Below, piece after piece: positions 33,451 to 42,124 of a DNA stretch of 64,000 nucleotides. A program made the translations under genes and the position numbers. Under the pieces are notes generated by a model. It made no database searches. It worked only from the letters and a program-made list of their open reading frames with translations, and was not told where the DNA came from. This DNA is from Alphaproteobacteria bacterium. GTDB taxonomy: Bacteria > Pseudomonadota > Alphaproteobacteria > Micavibrionales > Micavibrionaceae. Positions within the stretch are counted from its first letter, which is position 1. Each line of letters opens with the position of its first letter. The stretch lies in assembly GCA_002401695.1 (NCBI GenBank), contig NVTV01000021.1:124001-188000 (forward strand), written 5' to 3'.

Positions 33451-34065
33451 ATGAAGTTACATTGGTCCCCAAGATCACCTTATGTGCGGAAAGTAATGAT
33501 CGTTGCTAATGAAACTGGCGCGGTCAATGGCATCGATTGTGTACGTACTGCAGTGGTCCGTAGTAAATTGAACATGGAACTCCTTGGAGATAGCCCTGTT
33601 GGGCGTATTCCAACAATGGTTTTAGATGATGAAACCGTGCTGTCGGGCTCTTTTACTATATGTATGTATTTGGATAGTCTTCACCAAGGGCAAAAAATCA
33701 TTCCGGAAAATGGTAAGTTAAAATGGCCCGAGCTGGAGTTGTACGGCGTCGCAGATGGTTTGATTGATACTTTATTAGCTTTGAGAGGTGAATCCCTTCG
33801 TTCAGATAGCGCTGGCTGGCCAGAAGTAATTACAGTGTGCAACGCAAAGATTATTGCCTGTCTAAATTGGCTTGAGGAACGGTGCCACAACTTTACTGGG
33901 CGTCCATATATGATTGGACAAATAACAACTGGAGTTGCGTTAGACTATTTAGATTTTAGATTTCCTGACATTTTATGGCGTGAAGGTAGGCCAAGGCTTG
34001 AAACTTGGCATTCAATGTTTAGGGAACGTGCTTCTTCTTGCGCGACGGAGATAACAGATGAATAA
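33451..34065 (+). CDS. Glutathione S-transferase family protein
   Basis: A 204-residue GST: the thioredoxin-like N-terminal domain starts KLHWSPRSPYVRKVMI with a serine pair in the glutathione-activating region, keeps the cis-proline segment VGRIPTMVLDD and the ETVLSGSFTICMYLD block, and is followed by a helical C-terminal domain. In aromatic catabolism GSTs act as isomerases (maleylpyruvate type) or ether/thioether cleaving enzymes; which applies here cannot be told. Its stop overlaps the CoA-transferase start by eight bases. Confidence 0.82.
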   Translation: MKLHWSPRSPYVRKVMIVANETGAVNGIDCVRTAVVRSKLNMELLGDSPVGRIPTMVLDDETVLSGSFTICMYLDSLHQGQKIIPENGKLKWPELELYGVADGLIDTLLALRGESLRSDSAGWPEVITVCNAKIIACLNWLEERCHNFTGRPYMIGQITTGVALDYLDFRFPDILWREGRPRLETWHSMFRERASSCATEITDE

Positions 34066-35302
34066 AGATGATAAAATAGAACGGTCTGGACCTTTATCAC
34101 ATGTTCGGGTTCTTGATCTTAGTCGTATTATGGCCGGCCCATGGGCAGGTCAGATTTTGGCAGATCTAGGGGCAGATGTTATTAAGGTAGAGCGCCCCGG
34201 TAAAGGTGATGATACGCGAGGGTGGGGACCACCTTTTTTACACGACATTAATGGTGAGCAATCCTCAAATTCTGGGTACTATTCATGTGTTAATAGAGGC
34301 AAAAAATCCATAACTGTTGATATTTCTTTGGCCGAGGGACAGAAAATTGTCCGTTCGTTAGCGAAAAATAGCGACATAGTTTTGGAGAATTTTAAAGTTG
34401 GTGTTTTAAAGAAATATAATATTGACTATGAAGCGCTCTATAAGGTGAACCCAAAACTTATTTTTGCTTCGATTACCGGGTTTGGTCAATCGGGACCTCG
34501 TGCTTCACAATCAGCCTATGACTTTATGATTCAAGCTCTCGGGGGGTTAATGAGCGTGACGGGTGAATCTGACGAAAACCCAGACGGAGGACCCCAAAAA
34601 GTTGGAGTGCCCATCGTTGATTTGATGACAGGCATGTATACTTCTGTTGCTGTACTCGCCGCGCTTGCGCGTAGAACGGAAACAGGCGAGGGCGAGTATA
34701 TTGATATGGCGATGCTGGATGTACAACTCGCTTTTCTTGCTAATCAAATGATGAATTATTTAGTGTCTGGAAAAGCGCCGATACGAAATGGTAATAGTCA
34801 CCCGAATATTCAGCCACAAAATGTGTATGCTTGTCGTGATGGACATATTGCAGTTGCAGTCGGAAACGATACACAGTTTGTTTGGTTCGCTAAGCAACTT
34901 GGTTTAGCTGATTTGCCGAATGACGATAGATTTAGAACAAATTCTGCCCGCGTGAATAACTTAGAATCTCTAAATCAGATTATCCTTAAAGCCTTGGCTG
35001 TTAAGGACGTAAAAACATGGGTTGCGAAATTTGAGGGCGCGGGCGTTCCCTGCGGACCCATTAATTCAATACCCGACGTTATCAATGACCCGCAGGTAAT
35101 ACATAGGAATATGGTACGGGAACTTGATCACCCTGTTTTGGGCAAGGTCCCGCAAGTGGTTAGTCCTATGCGCTTTAAGAATGCAAACCTTGAGTTTAAT
35201 GCTCCCCCGCCAACCTTAGGTGAACATACGAAAGACGTTCTTTCAGCCGCAGGATACACAGATGAAAAGATAGCTGAATTGGAAGCAAATAATGTTATCT
35301 GA
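34058..35302 (+). CDS. Family III CoA-transferase (CaiB/BaiF)
   Basis: A 414-residue CoA-transferase. The N-terminal block HVRVLDLSRIMAGPWAGQILADLGADVIKVERPGKGD-type sequence (seen as SRIMAGPWAGQ and GADVIKVERP), followed by NRGKKSITVDI, and the catalytic aspartate in VPIVDLMTGMY are all present. It moves CoA from a donor acyl-CoA to an acid and would activate the imported substrate or a ring-cleaved acid without ATP. Overlaps the GST gene upstream and the CMD-like gene downstream by about ten bases, indicating tight coupling. Confidence 0.92.
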   Translation: MNKDDKIERSGPLSHVRVLDLSRIMAGPWAGQILADLGADVIKVERPGKGDDTRGWGPPFLHDINGEQSSNSGYYSCVNRGKKSITVDISLAEGQKIVRSLAKNSDIVLENFKVGVLKKYNIDYEALYKVNPKLIFASITGFGQSGPRASQSAYDFMIQALGGLMSVTGESDENPDGGPQKVGVPIVDLMTGMYTSVAVLAALARRTETGEGEYIDMAMLDVQLAFLANQMMNYLVSGKAPIRNGNSHPNIQPQNVYACRDGHIAVAVGNDTQFVWFAKQLGLADLPNDDRFRTNSARVNNLESLNQIILKALAVKDVKTWVAKFEGAGVPCGPINSIPDVINDPQVIHRNMVRELDHPVLGKVPQVVSPMRFKNANLEFNAPPPTLGEHTKDVLSAAGYTDEKIAELEANNVI

Positions 35303-35933
35303 AGAAAACATCTTATCCCAAGGTTCTCGTATAGAGATGGCCGATAATGAAAAAATGAATAGCCGGCAAAAAGTGATTTATAATAAAATTGTTTCTGGTC
35401 GGCGCGGGAAAATAGTTGGGCCACTAAGAGTGGCTTTGCATTCGCCTGAACTTGCAAATCGTTGGCACCTCTTAGGCGAGTTTCTGCGTTTCGAAACAAC
35501 CTTAGCGTCGAGTATAAGTGAATTAGCAATTATTGTAACTGCCAGATATTGGAATAGTCAGGTTGAGTGGTTTATTCACTCTGCTATTGCAGAAACAGCC
35601 GGCGTTCCTCCAGAAGTTATTGAGGCTATTCGTACTCGAGTTTCACCCAAATTTGATAAAGAAGAAGACTATCTTGTTTATGAGTTTGCGAAAAAAAGCC
35701 TTGAGTTTGGTCAGGTGGATGCGGCAATTTACACCGAGCTAAAAAAACTGATTGGTAAGGTCTCAATTGTAGAACTTACAGGACTCATTGGATACTATTC
35801 TATGGTGGCAATGACGTTGAACATCCATAGTGTGCCGCTACCTAATGAGAAAATGGGCTCACTATTGGATTTGCCCACAGGAAATGAGTTGATCCCCTTA
35901 TCGGCATTGCCCTGTGGGCAATTTTCAAGCTAA
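35292..35933 (+). CDS. Carboxymuconolactone decarboxylase-like (AhpD-fold) protein
   Basis: A 213-residue protein of the carboxymuconolactone decarboxylase superfamily: RRGKIVGPLRVALHSPELANRW at the start of the core, then ISELAIIVTARYWNSQVEWFIHSAIAETAGV, where the CxxC of peroxidase-type AhpD proteins is absent and a Glu/His pair remains. Members decarboxylate or isomerise lactones, or are of unknown role. GGAAG precedes the ATG, which lies within the CoA-transferase gene. Sits immediately before a LigI-like lactonase, which hints at lactone chemistry (inference). Confidence 0.8.
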   Translation: MLSEENILSQGSRIEMADNEKMNSRQKVIYNKIVSGRRGKIVGPLRVALHSPELANRWHLLGEFLRFETTLASSISELAIIVTARYWNSQVEWFIHSAIAETAGVPPEVIEAIRTRVSPKFDKEEDYLVYEFAKKSLEFGQVDAAIYTELKKLIGKVSIVELTGLIGYYSMVAMTLNIHSVPLPNEKMGSLLDLPTGNELIPLSALPCGQFSS

Positions 35934-36817
35934 TGTCAGGCTATAGAACTAATATCCCTGCTGCAGTACCGAAAGTAAGAGTGCGAGATTTACCCTTGGG
36001 TTCATGCGACACGCATACACATGTTTTTGGTGGTTCGATAAAATATCCAATGCCATACGTGCCCAATTACCCGGTTCCATTAGCTACACCTGAAATACAT
36101 TTAAATATGTTAGAAATATTGGGGATAACAAGAAGTGTTGTGGTTCAACCAACCCAATATGGAAGCAATGTGGACCTCCTTATTGATGCTTTGCGAAATA
36201 GTGAAAACAGATTGCGAGGCGTGGCAGCAGCAAGGTCAGACACGACCGATGAGGCTCTTCAGACAATGCAAGATGCTGGCGTTCGTGGTTTGCGGTTTGT
36301 TCACGCATTTTTGCCAAATGGAAAACTACGTCCTGGCGCGATACCATTCGATGAAATTAACTTGCTTTCTTCACGAATGAACAGTTTCGGATGGTCTGTA
36401 AATGTGTGGGCACAATTGCCGAACATCATGGAAAACATAGAAACATTATTAAAACCAAATTTACCCGTTGTCTTGGAACATATTGGTATGGTGAATGTAG
36501 AAGCCGGGCTTGATGATCAGAATTTCGTAAAACTACTTTCTTTGGTTCGCGAACAGCGAATATCGGTAAAGATATCACTCTGCCGTTGTTCAAAACTTCC
36601 TCCAAAATATAACGATTTGAAACCATTTGTTGATGCACTCATTGACGCAAACCCAAATCAATTATTATGGGGTTCTGATTGGCCTTATATCCGAATGATT
36701 GGGGAAGAGCCAGATGCAGGTGAGTTGTTGGATCTGATGAAGTCTTGGGTGGACGGTGATGATGACATTTTGGAAAAAATCTTAGTCACTAATCCAGAGC
36801 AATTATACGGTTTTTGA
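35933..36817 (+). CDS. LigI-like amidohydrolase/lactonase of the second cluster
   Basis: A 294-residue TIM-barrel protein related to 2-pyrone-4,6-dicarboxylate hydrolase: SCDTHTHVFGG near residue 28, VVQPTQYGSN, GVRGLRFVHAF, VVLEHIGMV and LLWGSDWPYIRM. Compared with LigI at 9318-10202, the substrate loops differ (FVHAF instead of FNFLKR, EHIGM instead of DHLGRP), so it probably hydrolyses a different lactone. Its ATG overlaps the last base of the CMD-like gene stop. Exact substrate unknown. Confidence 0.85.
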   Translation: MSGYRTNIPAAVPKVRVRDLPLGSCDTHTHVFGGSIKYPMPYVPNYPVPLATPEIHLNMLEILGITRSVVVQPTQYGSNVDLLIDALRNSENRLRGVAAARSDTTDEALQTMQDAGVRGLRFVHAFLPNGKLRPGAIPFDEINLLSSRMNSFGWSVNVWAQLPNIMENIETLLKPNLPVVLEHIGMVNVEAGLDDQNFVKLLSLVREQRISVKISLCRCSKLPPKYNDLKPFVDALIDANPNQLLWGSDWPYIRMIGEEPDAGELLDLMKSWVDGDDDILEKILVTNPEQLYGF

Positions 36818-36840
36818 AAGTGAAGAGAGAGTTTTTAAAA

Positions 36841-38367
36841 ATGCTTAGTCAAAACTCTACTGTGGCTGTTTTAGGTGCTGGTGCGATGGGGCAGGCAATT
36901 GCAATAGTTGCAGCAAGAGCCGGGCACCCCGTTCTCATATATGATGTCAATCTCGAAACAGCTAGAGGAGCAATCTCAAAATTAAAGCAGACCAATGATT
37001 GGTTGGTCTCGCGTGGGAAAATAAATGCAGCTGAATCTGAAAAGCAATTAGGTCGCATCAGCATTGCTACACGGCTGGAAGACATTTCAAATGCGGATCT
37101 CGTTATAGAAGCGATCGTTGAAAATTTGAAAGTGAAGTCAGATTTAATTAGTAGAGTTGAAAGTATCACAAGGGCTAAGACCATTATAGCCACAAACACT
37201 TCCGCTCTATCCATAACTGAATTAGCTGCCTGTCTGACTAAACAGGAGCGTTTTGTCGGCCTGCACTTCTTTAATCCTGCTGACAGATTGCCTTTGGTGG
37301 AGATCGTGAGCGGGTATAAGACGAGCAACGAAACAATTGACTGTTTAGTGACATTGACAAAAAAATGGGACAAGATACCTGTAGTCTGTGGTTCAACCCC
37401 CGGATTTATTGTTAATCGTATTGCACGCCCGTTTTATGGGGAAGCCTTCCTGTTACTGGAAGAACAGGTGTCTGATCCAGCGACCATAGATGCCATCATG
37501 TGTGAAAGTGGAGGGTTTAAGATGGGGCCATTCTATTTAACGGACATGATAGGGCATGATGTAAATTACGCCGTTACCAAATCTGTATATGAAGCCTTCT
37601 ACAACGATGCTAGGTACAAACCGTCGCTGCTCCAAAAAGAACTTGTTCAAGCCGGCTATTTAGGTCGAAAAAGTGGCCAGGGGATTTATTCATACGAAAA
37701 AGGTTCGGAACATCCCTTGCCCCAAACAGAGCCGCAAATGAAAAAACCGAAAACTGTTGTATTTAAGGGTAGTTTGGGACAAGCCGAGGCCCTCTTCAAT
37801 TTAGCAGAAAAAGCAGGAATAGACGTTGTACGAGAAGAAGGGGACAACTGTATTATTGTTGGTGATGTACGTTTAGCTCTGACAGATGGGCGGCTTGCGA
37901 TAACCCATAGCTCACAATATGGCCCGACCATCCTCTTTGATCTGGCGCTTAATTATGCGGACGCCTCAAGGATCTGCCTCTCCGTACCCGATGAACTACC
38001 GCTAAGTCTTAGACATCAAGCGGTTGGATTTTTTCAAGCCCTCGGTAAAGAGGTATCAATAGTTAAAGATGTTCCAGGAATAGTCGTTATGCGAACGGTG
38101 GCTATGTTGATAAATGAAGCTGTAGACGCCTTATACCTCGGGATAGCCAAAGCCGAAGACATAGAAACAGCGATGTTAAAAGGGGTGAATTATCCCTGTG
38201 GACTTCTTGCGTGGGCAGATCAACTTGGAGCAACGCTGATAACTAATGTTCTTCAAAACTTAGCCAGTATTTACTTGGACGGTCGCTATAGGCCGTCACC
38301 TCTCTTAATTGGAAGGGTAAATAGCTCTAAATCGTTTGTTCCGGAGATATTAAACAATGACTGCTGA
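36841..38367 (+). CDS. 3-hydroxyacyl-CoA dehydrogenase (PaaH-like, two C-terminal domains)
   Basis: A 508-residue NAD+-dependent dehydrogenase. The ATG at 36841 has GAGAGAG nine bases upstream; an in-frame TTG at 36814 overlaps the previous gene and is less likely. The Rossmann motif GAGAMGQAIA comes first, then TNTSALSITELA, LHFFNPADRLPLVEIV with the catalytic histidine, and GFIVNRIARPFYGEA; a second C-terminal helical domain (IVVMRTVAMLINEAVDAL) is repeated after a linker. This architecture and length match the PaaH type used for 3-hydroxyadipyl-CoA. Overlaps the hydratase gene by 11 bases. Confidence 0.9.
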   Translation: MLSQNSTVAVLGAGAMGQAIAIVAARAGHPVLIYDVNLETARGAISKLKQTNDWLVSRGKINAAESEKQLGRISIATRLEDISNADLVIEAIVENLKVKSDLISRVESITRAKTIIATNTSALSITELAACLTKQERFVGLHFFNPADRLPLVEIVSGYKTSNETIDCLVTLTKKWDKIPVVCGSTPGFIVNRIARPFYGEAFLLLEEQVSDPATIDAIMCESGGFKMGPFYLTDMIGHDVNYAVTKSVYEAFYNDARYKPSLLQKELVQAGYLGRKSGQGIYSYEKGSEHPLPQTEPQMKKPKTVVFKGSLGQAEALFNLAEKAGIDVVREEGDNCIIVGDVRLALTDGRLAITHSSQYGPTILFDLALNYADASRICLSVPDELPLSLRHQAVGFFQALGKEVSIVKDVPGIVVMRTVAMLINEAVDALYLGIAKAEDIETAMLKGVNYPCGLLAWADQLGATLITNVLQNLASIYLDGRYRPSPLLIGRVNSSKSFVPEILNNDC

Positions 38368-39145
38368 AACCAACAACCCTCCCGTATTCTGGAATATATC
38401 GTCGGATGGCATTGCTACTGTTACAATCGACCGTCCAAAAAAATACAATGCGTTGAATTTAAAAGTTAAAAGGCTCCTTGAAACGGCGTTTGTGAGTTTG
38501 GGAGCTGATCCAGCCGTTAAGGTCATTATTATTACGGGCAGTGAGGGTGTATTTGTTGCGGGAACTGATATTGCCGAAATGATGGATATGGCTTCCGATG
38601 ATCACCATCGTGAAGAATCGGGAAAAATTTTCCAAATATTACGGTCATGTCCAAAGCCAGTGATTGCAGCAGTTGAAAAATATGCGCTCGGGGGTGGTAT
38701 GGAATTGGCTTTAGCGTGCGACATTATAATTGCTGGGGAAAACACGCGCTTTGCACAGCCGGAAATACGTGTGGGGATAATGCCGGGGGCGGGAGGGACG
38801 CAGGTACTCCTTAGAACCATTGGTAAATACCGTACCATGAGGATGATTCTGACAGGGGAACAAATATCCGCCCGTGAGGCCTTTGAATGGGGGGTCGTTT
38901 CTGAAGTCGTTGAATCTTCCCAAGCCTTGGCAGCAGCTGAGAAGATGGCGACTCTTATTGCGGCAATGCCACCACTGGCTATTAAAGCAATTAAAACCGT
39001 GGTTATGGAGGGCCTGAATATCGGGCAATCTGAGGCTTTGAAACTGGAAAGGCAGGCATTTACGTCACTTTTTGATAGCCAAGATCAACGCGAAGGCATG
39101 AAAGCTTTTTTGGAAAAAAGAAAGCCAGTATATACCGGAACATAA
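38357..39145 (+). CDS. Enoyl-CoA hydratase (crotonase family)
   Basis: A 262-residue crotonase with IDRPKKYNALN, the first oxyanion motif FVAGTDIAEM, the second KYALGGGMELALACD, and MPGAGGTQVLLRTIG, where the catalytic glutamates of true hydratases appear as an E in AVEKYAL-flanking sequence and G/A in MPGAG, so hydratase versus isomerase cannot be fully decided. It is similar in layout to PaaF-type 2,3-dehydroadipyl-CoA hydratases. It is the last gene of the long rightward operon; the GntR regulator is convergent, 12 bases away. Confidence 0.87.
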   Translation: MTAETNNPPVFWNISSDGIATVTIDRPKKYNALNLKVKRLLETAFVSLGADPAVKVIIITGSEGVFVAGTDIAEMMDMASDDHHREESGKIFQILRSCPKPVIAAVEKYALGGGMELALACDIIIAGENTRFAQPEIRVGIMPGAGGTQVLLRTIGKYRTMRMILTGEQISAREAFEWGVVSEVVESSQALAAAEKMATLIAAMPPLAIKAIKTVVMEGLNIGQSEALKLERQAFTSLFDSQDQREGMKAFLEKRKPVYTGT

Positions 39146-39157
39146 CTGACTATAAAA

Positions 39158-39922
39158 TTAGGACTGTGGCTCTAAATTCATGTCAATTCGAACAATATCG
39201 CCTCGATAAGTACCATTCGAAATCAATACTATCCGCCCTTTGCTGTCAACAACAGTTCTGTATACGTGAGCAATAGGGGCATTGAAGGGTATTTTCATAA
39301 GTTCGGCTGTCTCAATATCAGCCGACCCTAGAGTCAAGGTTTGACGCGCATCTTTAATGCTAATGTTGGCAACAGAAGTTACGAGTCGCAGAGCTGTTAA
39401 TTCCTTAAAAGCGCTATCACTTAATTCCGCAGCAATTTCTTCTTCAATATATACATCCGCGAGTAGAAAGGGGGTGTCGTCCCGCCAATGGCGTCTTCGA
39501 ATATGACGATATCGACCTGTGGTCGTACCAATCGGATGTGGAATGAATGGTGGAACAATACTATGTTGCTCTGACAAGACTTCTATTTTGGTGCCGTCTC
39601 TCTGACTTAATAGACCCTGCCAATCTGTATCAACTTTCAGCCATAACAGGTCTTGCGGTCGTTTAATAACATAGCTTCCCTTTGCACGTGAGCGGGAAAT
39701 CAATTGTTCCGAATCAAGTAGTCCAAGCGCTTGTCTAATCGTTGCTCTGGCTACTCCCCATTCTGTGGACAACGCCTCAACAGTTGGAATTTGGTGGTTG
39801 AGTTGCCACTCTCCGGTTTCGATTTTCCGCCGGAACAAACCTGCCAGTTGTAAGTATCTTGGTACTGCACTTTGGGATAGGGTCGCGGGAGTGGATTTGG
39901 CGGTAGGTTTGTCCGACGTCAT
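39158..39922 (-). CDS. GntR-family regulator, HutC/UTRA type
   Basis: A 254-residue regulator: N-terminal winged helix-turn-helix (residues 25-90; IPTVEALSTEWGVARATIRQALGLL, LISRSRAKGSYV) and a C-terminal UTRA-like ligand domain with RRHWRDDTPFLLADVYIEE, ending YRGDIVRIDMN. It is convergent with the operon it probably controls and senses a pathway metabolite. Candidate operators are the dyads noted at 22163-22190 and 25225-25234, but linkage is inference. Confidence 0.88.
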   Translation of the reverse strand: MTSDKPTAKSTPATLSQSAVPRYLQLAGLFRRKIETGEWQLNHQIPTVEALSTEWGVARATIRQALGLLDSEQLISRSRAKGSYVIKRPQDLLWLKVDTDWQGLLSQRDGTKIEVLSEQHSIVPPFIPHPIGTTTGRYRHIRRRHWRDDTPFLLADVYIEEEIAAELSDSAFKELTALRLVTSVANISIKDARQTLTLGSADIETAELMKIPFNAPIAHVYRTVVDSKGRIVLISNGTYRGDIVRIDMNLEPQS

Positions 39923-40322
39923 TTGTATGATGTATCCCTTTATTTATCGAAATTAATAAATTGTCTCTGATTTTGGTTTGCGTTTTCCGTAATTTTAAGT
40001 CTAACTTTAATATGGCGGCAAAGGCCGTGGGCGTCAAGTTACTCAGAGTTTTTGCAAAGTCTAACTCGGGTTTGAGCGTAGTTCGGCGCGTGCGGTTTGC
40101 TCCTTTCTAACAATGACAAACGGCCACAACCGGCATTTTTGAGAATACGAAGAGTTAATCGAGTGAAACGGGATCTGACATGAGGTTGTTAGTGTTTATC
40201 TTTATTTTGTAATTGTGGATATGGAGTGAATAAAGTGCGAAGTATTTATTGGTAATTAGTCTAACTTACTGACGTACCCAATCTCAGAAATTTCTTATGT
40301 GTAAGATTGCAGGGAGGCTGAA
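39923..40322. other. Intergenic region, no gene seen
   Basis: About 400 bases upstream of the GntR gene with no ribosome site plus open frame that I can support; it must hold the GntR promoter on the minus strand. No notable repeat. Confidence 0.5.
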
Positions 40323-40502
40323 ATGCCAAGTATTGACCATCGCCAAGCTTGGACAAATGACGAGAATAGATAAATGTTCTCATACAACTTGAGTATCGTG
40401 ATCGTCAAAACAAGTGCGTTAACTTGACGAAACCTCTCAAAGTGCTTTCACAACATAACCGGGCAAAGCCCGGCACAGTTTAGAAAAGAGTTTGCAGAAT
40501 GA
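40323..40502 (+). pseudogene. Remnant of AraC-family regulator C-terminal half
   Basis: The stretch encodes recognisable AraC pieces in shifting frames: HRQAWTNDE (start of the first helix-turn-helix of the cupin_6 subfamily), QMTRIDKCSHTT and NLSIV (second unit linker), SQSAFTT, and NITGQSPAQFRKEFAE followed by TGA at 40500-40502. At least two frame changes and in-frame stops separate them, and the middle of the first DNA-binding unit is missing. It is therefore a decayed gene. Convergent with the esterase at 40526. Confidence 0.6.
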
Positions 40503-40525
40503 CGGACTACAGATGACGGCTGTAT

Positions 40526-41464
40526 CTAAAAATCATTAACATCCATCCAGTTGATAAATGCTTTAAACCAAGTGTTGCTTGTTCGGTTAGGGTTCCCCAA
40601 TCCAAAACCATGTCCCCCATTTTGGTAGAGGTGAAATTCTACAGCCACCTCAGCATCAAACCATGATTTGACGATTCCAAATTGGCCCGCAAAGAGAAAG
40701 TCATCGGTAGCAATCGCCGTAAACATCGGTGGGGCGTCCTTGGTCACTTTCATTGGTCCCATGCCGCCATAGATCGAGCCTATGAATGCCAGATCAACTT
40801 GCTCGGAATTTAGCGCCGTTTGTACAGTCAACATAGCGCCCGCAGAAAATCCAACCATACCAATACGCTTCGGGTCGACATTCCATTTTGTGGCATTTTT
40901 GGTAATCAAGGCATACGCTGCTTCGACGTCTTCCATCTGATTTGACAGGTCCCAGGCAGGAGGGCGAGGCGCCTGTTCGGTGTCTGAATCTTCAGACGAT
41001 GCGTCCGGTGCTGCAAACCCTTGCGCAACCGCGCGTTCAAAGTCGTCCAGTTCTGAGGTGGTTGGTCGAAGCCTGTATTTAAGCACAAACGCGTTTACAC
41101 CGCGATCAGAGAACGCTTTTGCGACTTCCCATCCTTCATTGCCCATAGACAGCCACATGAAACCGCCTCCAGGTGCAATGATAACACTCACACCGGTTGC
41201 TGACTTCGGATCCGCAAGGAACGGCGTTAATGTCGCCGTGGATATGTTCCGTGCCATCGGGTCGCCCCATTGACGAAACCATGACTCTGGGTTTGCACCT
41301 TTAACGCTTCCAGTACCAAGGGATATTGCACCAATTTCCTCTGGGGCCACTATAGGTGACATACGCCCCTCTTCCTGCGCGAAAGCAGTCGTTATGCTGC
41401 TTAGCGCAGTCACACAAAACAACCCAATCAGGCCCAATAGTTTGTGATGTATCGATGACTTCAT
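40526..41464 (-). CDS. Secreted alpha/beta hydrolase, BD-FAE/acetylesterase-like
   Basis: A 312-residue exported esterase: signal peptide ending TTAFAQ (about residue 30), oxyanion region IIAPGGGFMWL, nucleophile Ser207 in GFSAGAM, an aspartate in AIATDDFLFAG and histidine in NGGHGFGLGN. Related enzymes remove acetyl or feruloyl groups from plant polysaccharides or oligosaccharides. It resembles the partial gene at 1-399, so two copies flank the catabolic region. GGGAGAAAG precedes the start. It stands alone, with direct repeats in its promoter region. Confidence 0.85.
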   Translation of the reverse strand: MKSSIHHKLLGLIGLFCVTALSSITTAFAQEEGRMSPIVAPEEIGAISLGTGSVKGANPESWFRQWGDPMARNISTATLTPFLADPKSATGVSVIIAPGGGFMWLSMGNEGWEVAKAFSDRGVNAFVLKYRLRPTTSELDDFERAVAQGFAAPDASSEDSDTEQAPRPPAWDLSNQMEDVEAAYALITKNATKWNVDPKRIGMVGFSAGAMLTVQTALNSEQVDLAFIGSIYGGMGPMKVTKDAPPMFTAIATDDFLFAGQFGIVKSWFDAEVAVEFHLYQNGGHGFGLGNPNRTSNTWFKAFINWMDVNDF

Positions 41465-41488
41465 AGTCTTTCTCCCTTAGCATCTACG

Positions 41489-41525
41489 ACGCAAATAATC
41501 TCCCTTTACGTTATACGCAAATAAT
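41489..41525 (-). promoter_or_regulatory. Direct repeat upstream of esterase
   Basis: ACGCAAATAAT occurs twice, at 41489-41499 and 41515-41525, 26 bases apart, within 25-61 bases upstream of the minus-strand esterase start. Direct repeats of this spacing are common for AraC-type activators, of which a decayed copy lies on the other side of the esterase. Suggestive only. Confidence 0.35.
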
Positions 41526-42124
41526 AAAATATTCATAAGGATTGTCAAGTTTTAAGGGCAAGGACAGGCAAACGCATGGAAGAAATGGGCGTGATTGGCA
41601 AACGGGTTTCTTGTCTCTCTGGAGAAAAAACTCGACTTAGACTTTGTGGCGTTCGTGGAGGTAAAACTCGTCTATCATGATTAAATAAGTATCGAAGAGT
41701 TCGAGCGGGGCATAACAACAATGCATGAAGTTTAACAATGTTGCGCTATCACGGGCGAGTTCGATTTACATGCTCCGTATTGTGACTAAAAACATGCAAG
41801 CATTCGATCTGTTATTTAACGGGACACTACAAGCAAGTCGCCTCATCTCAGATGTGAAGTCCCGTACCGTCGTGTGTCAATCTAAGAATATTACGGCATT
41901 GCCATTGGGTTTGCTTTAACCGCCTATTCCATAGGTTATAAGAAAATTTAATTGACTGATAATATTGTGTGTTCACAAGTTGAACTTGAGTATGTACCTC
42001 AGCGCTAATGTCCGCTTTGGGATGTGGGTTCAACGAGTGTCCTTAATGGCGCGAATTACAGCCACAATTCCAAATTGTATCTCTTTTGCAATCGCATAAA
42101 GTAAGCACTCACACCACCAAGATA
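41526..42124. other. Intergenic region with no supported gene
   Basis: About 600 bases between the divergent-facing esterase promoter and the 3' end of the LytTR gene. A 64-codon frame at 41725-41919 lacks a ribosome site and recognisable similarity. I see nothing else. Confidence 0.45.

Noticed and set aside
40459-40473. CCGGGC-AAA-GCCCGG hairpin as terminator
   Set aside because: No U-tract on either strand and it falls on codons for GQSPAQ of the AraC remnant, so it is a by-product of coding sequence.
41725-41919. 64-codon open frame in the gap before the LytTR gene
   Set aside because: No ribosome site and no family resemblance; composition looks non-coding.
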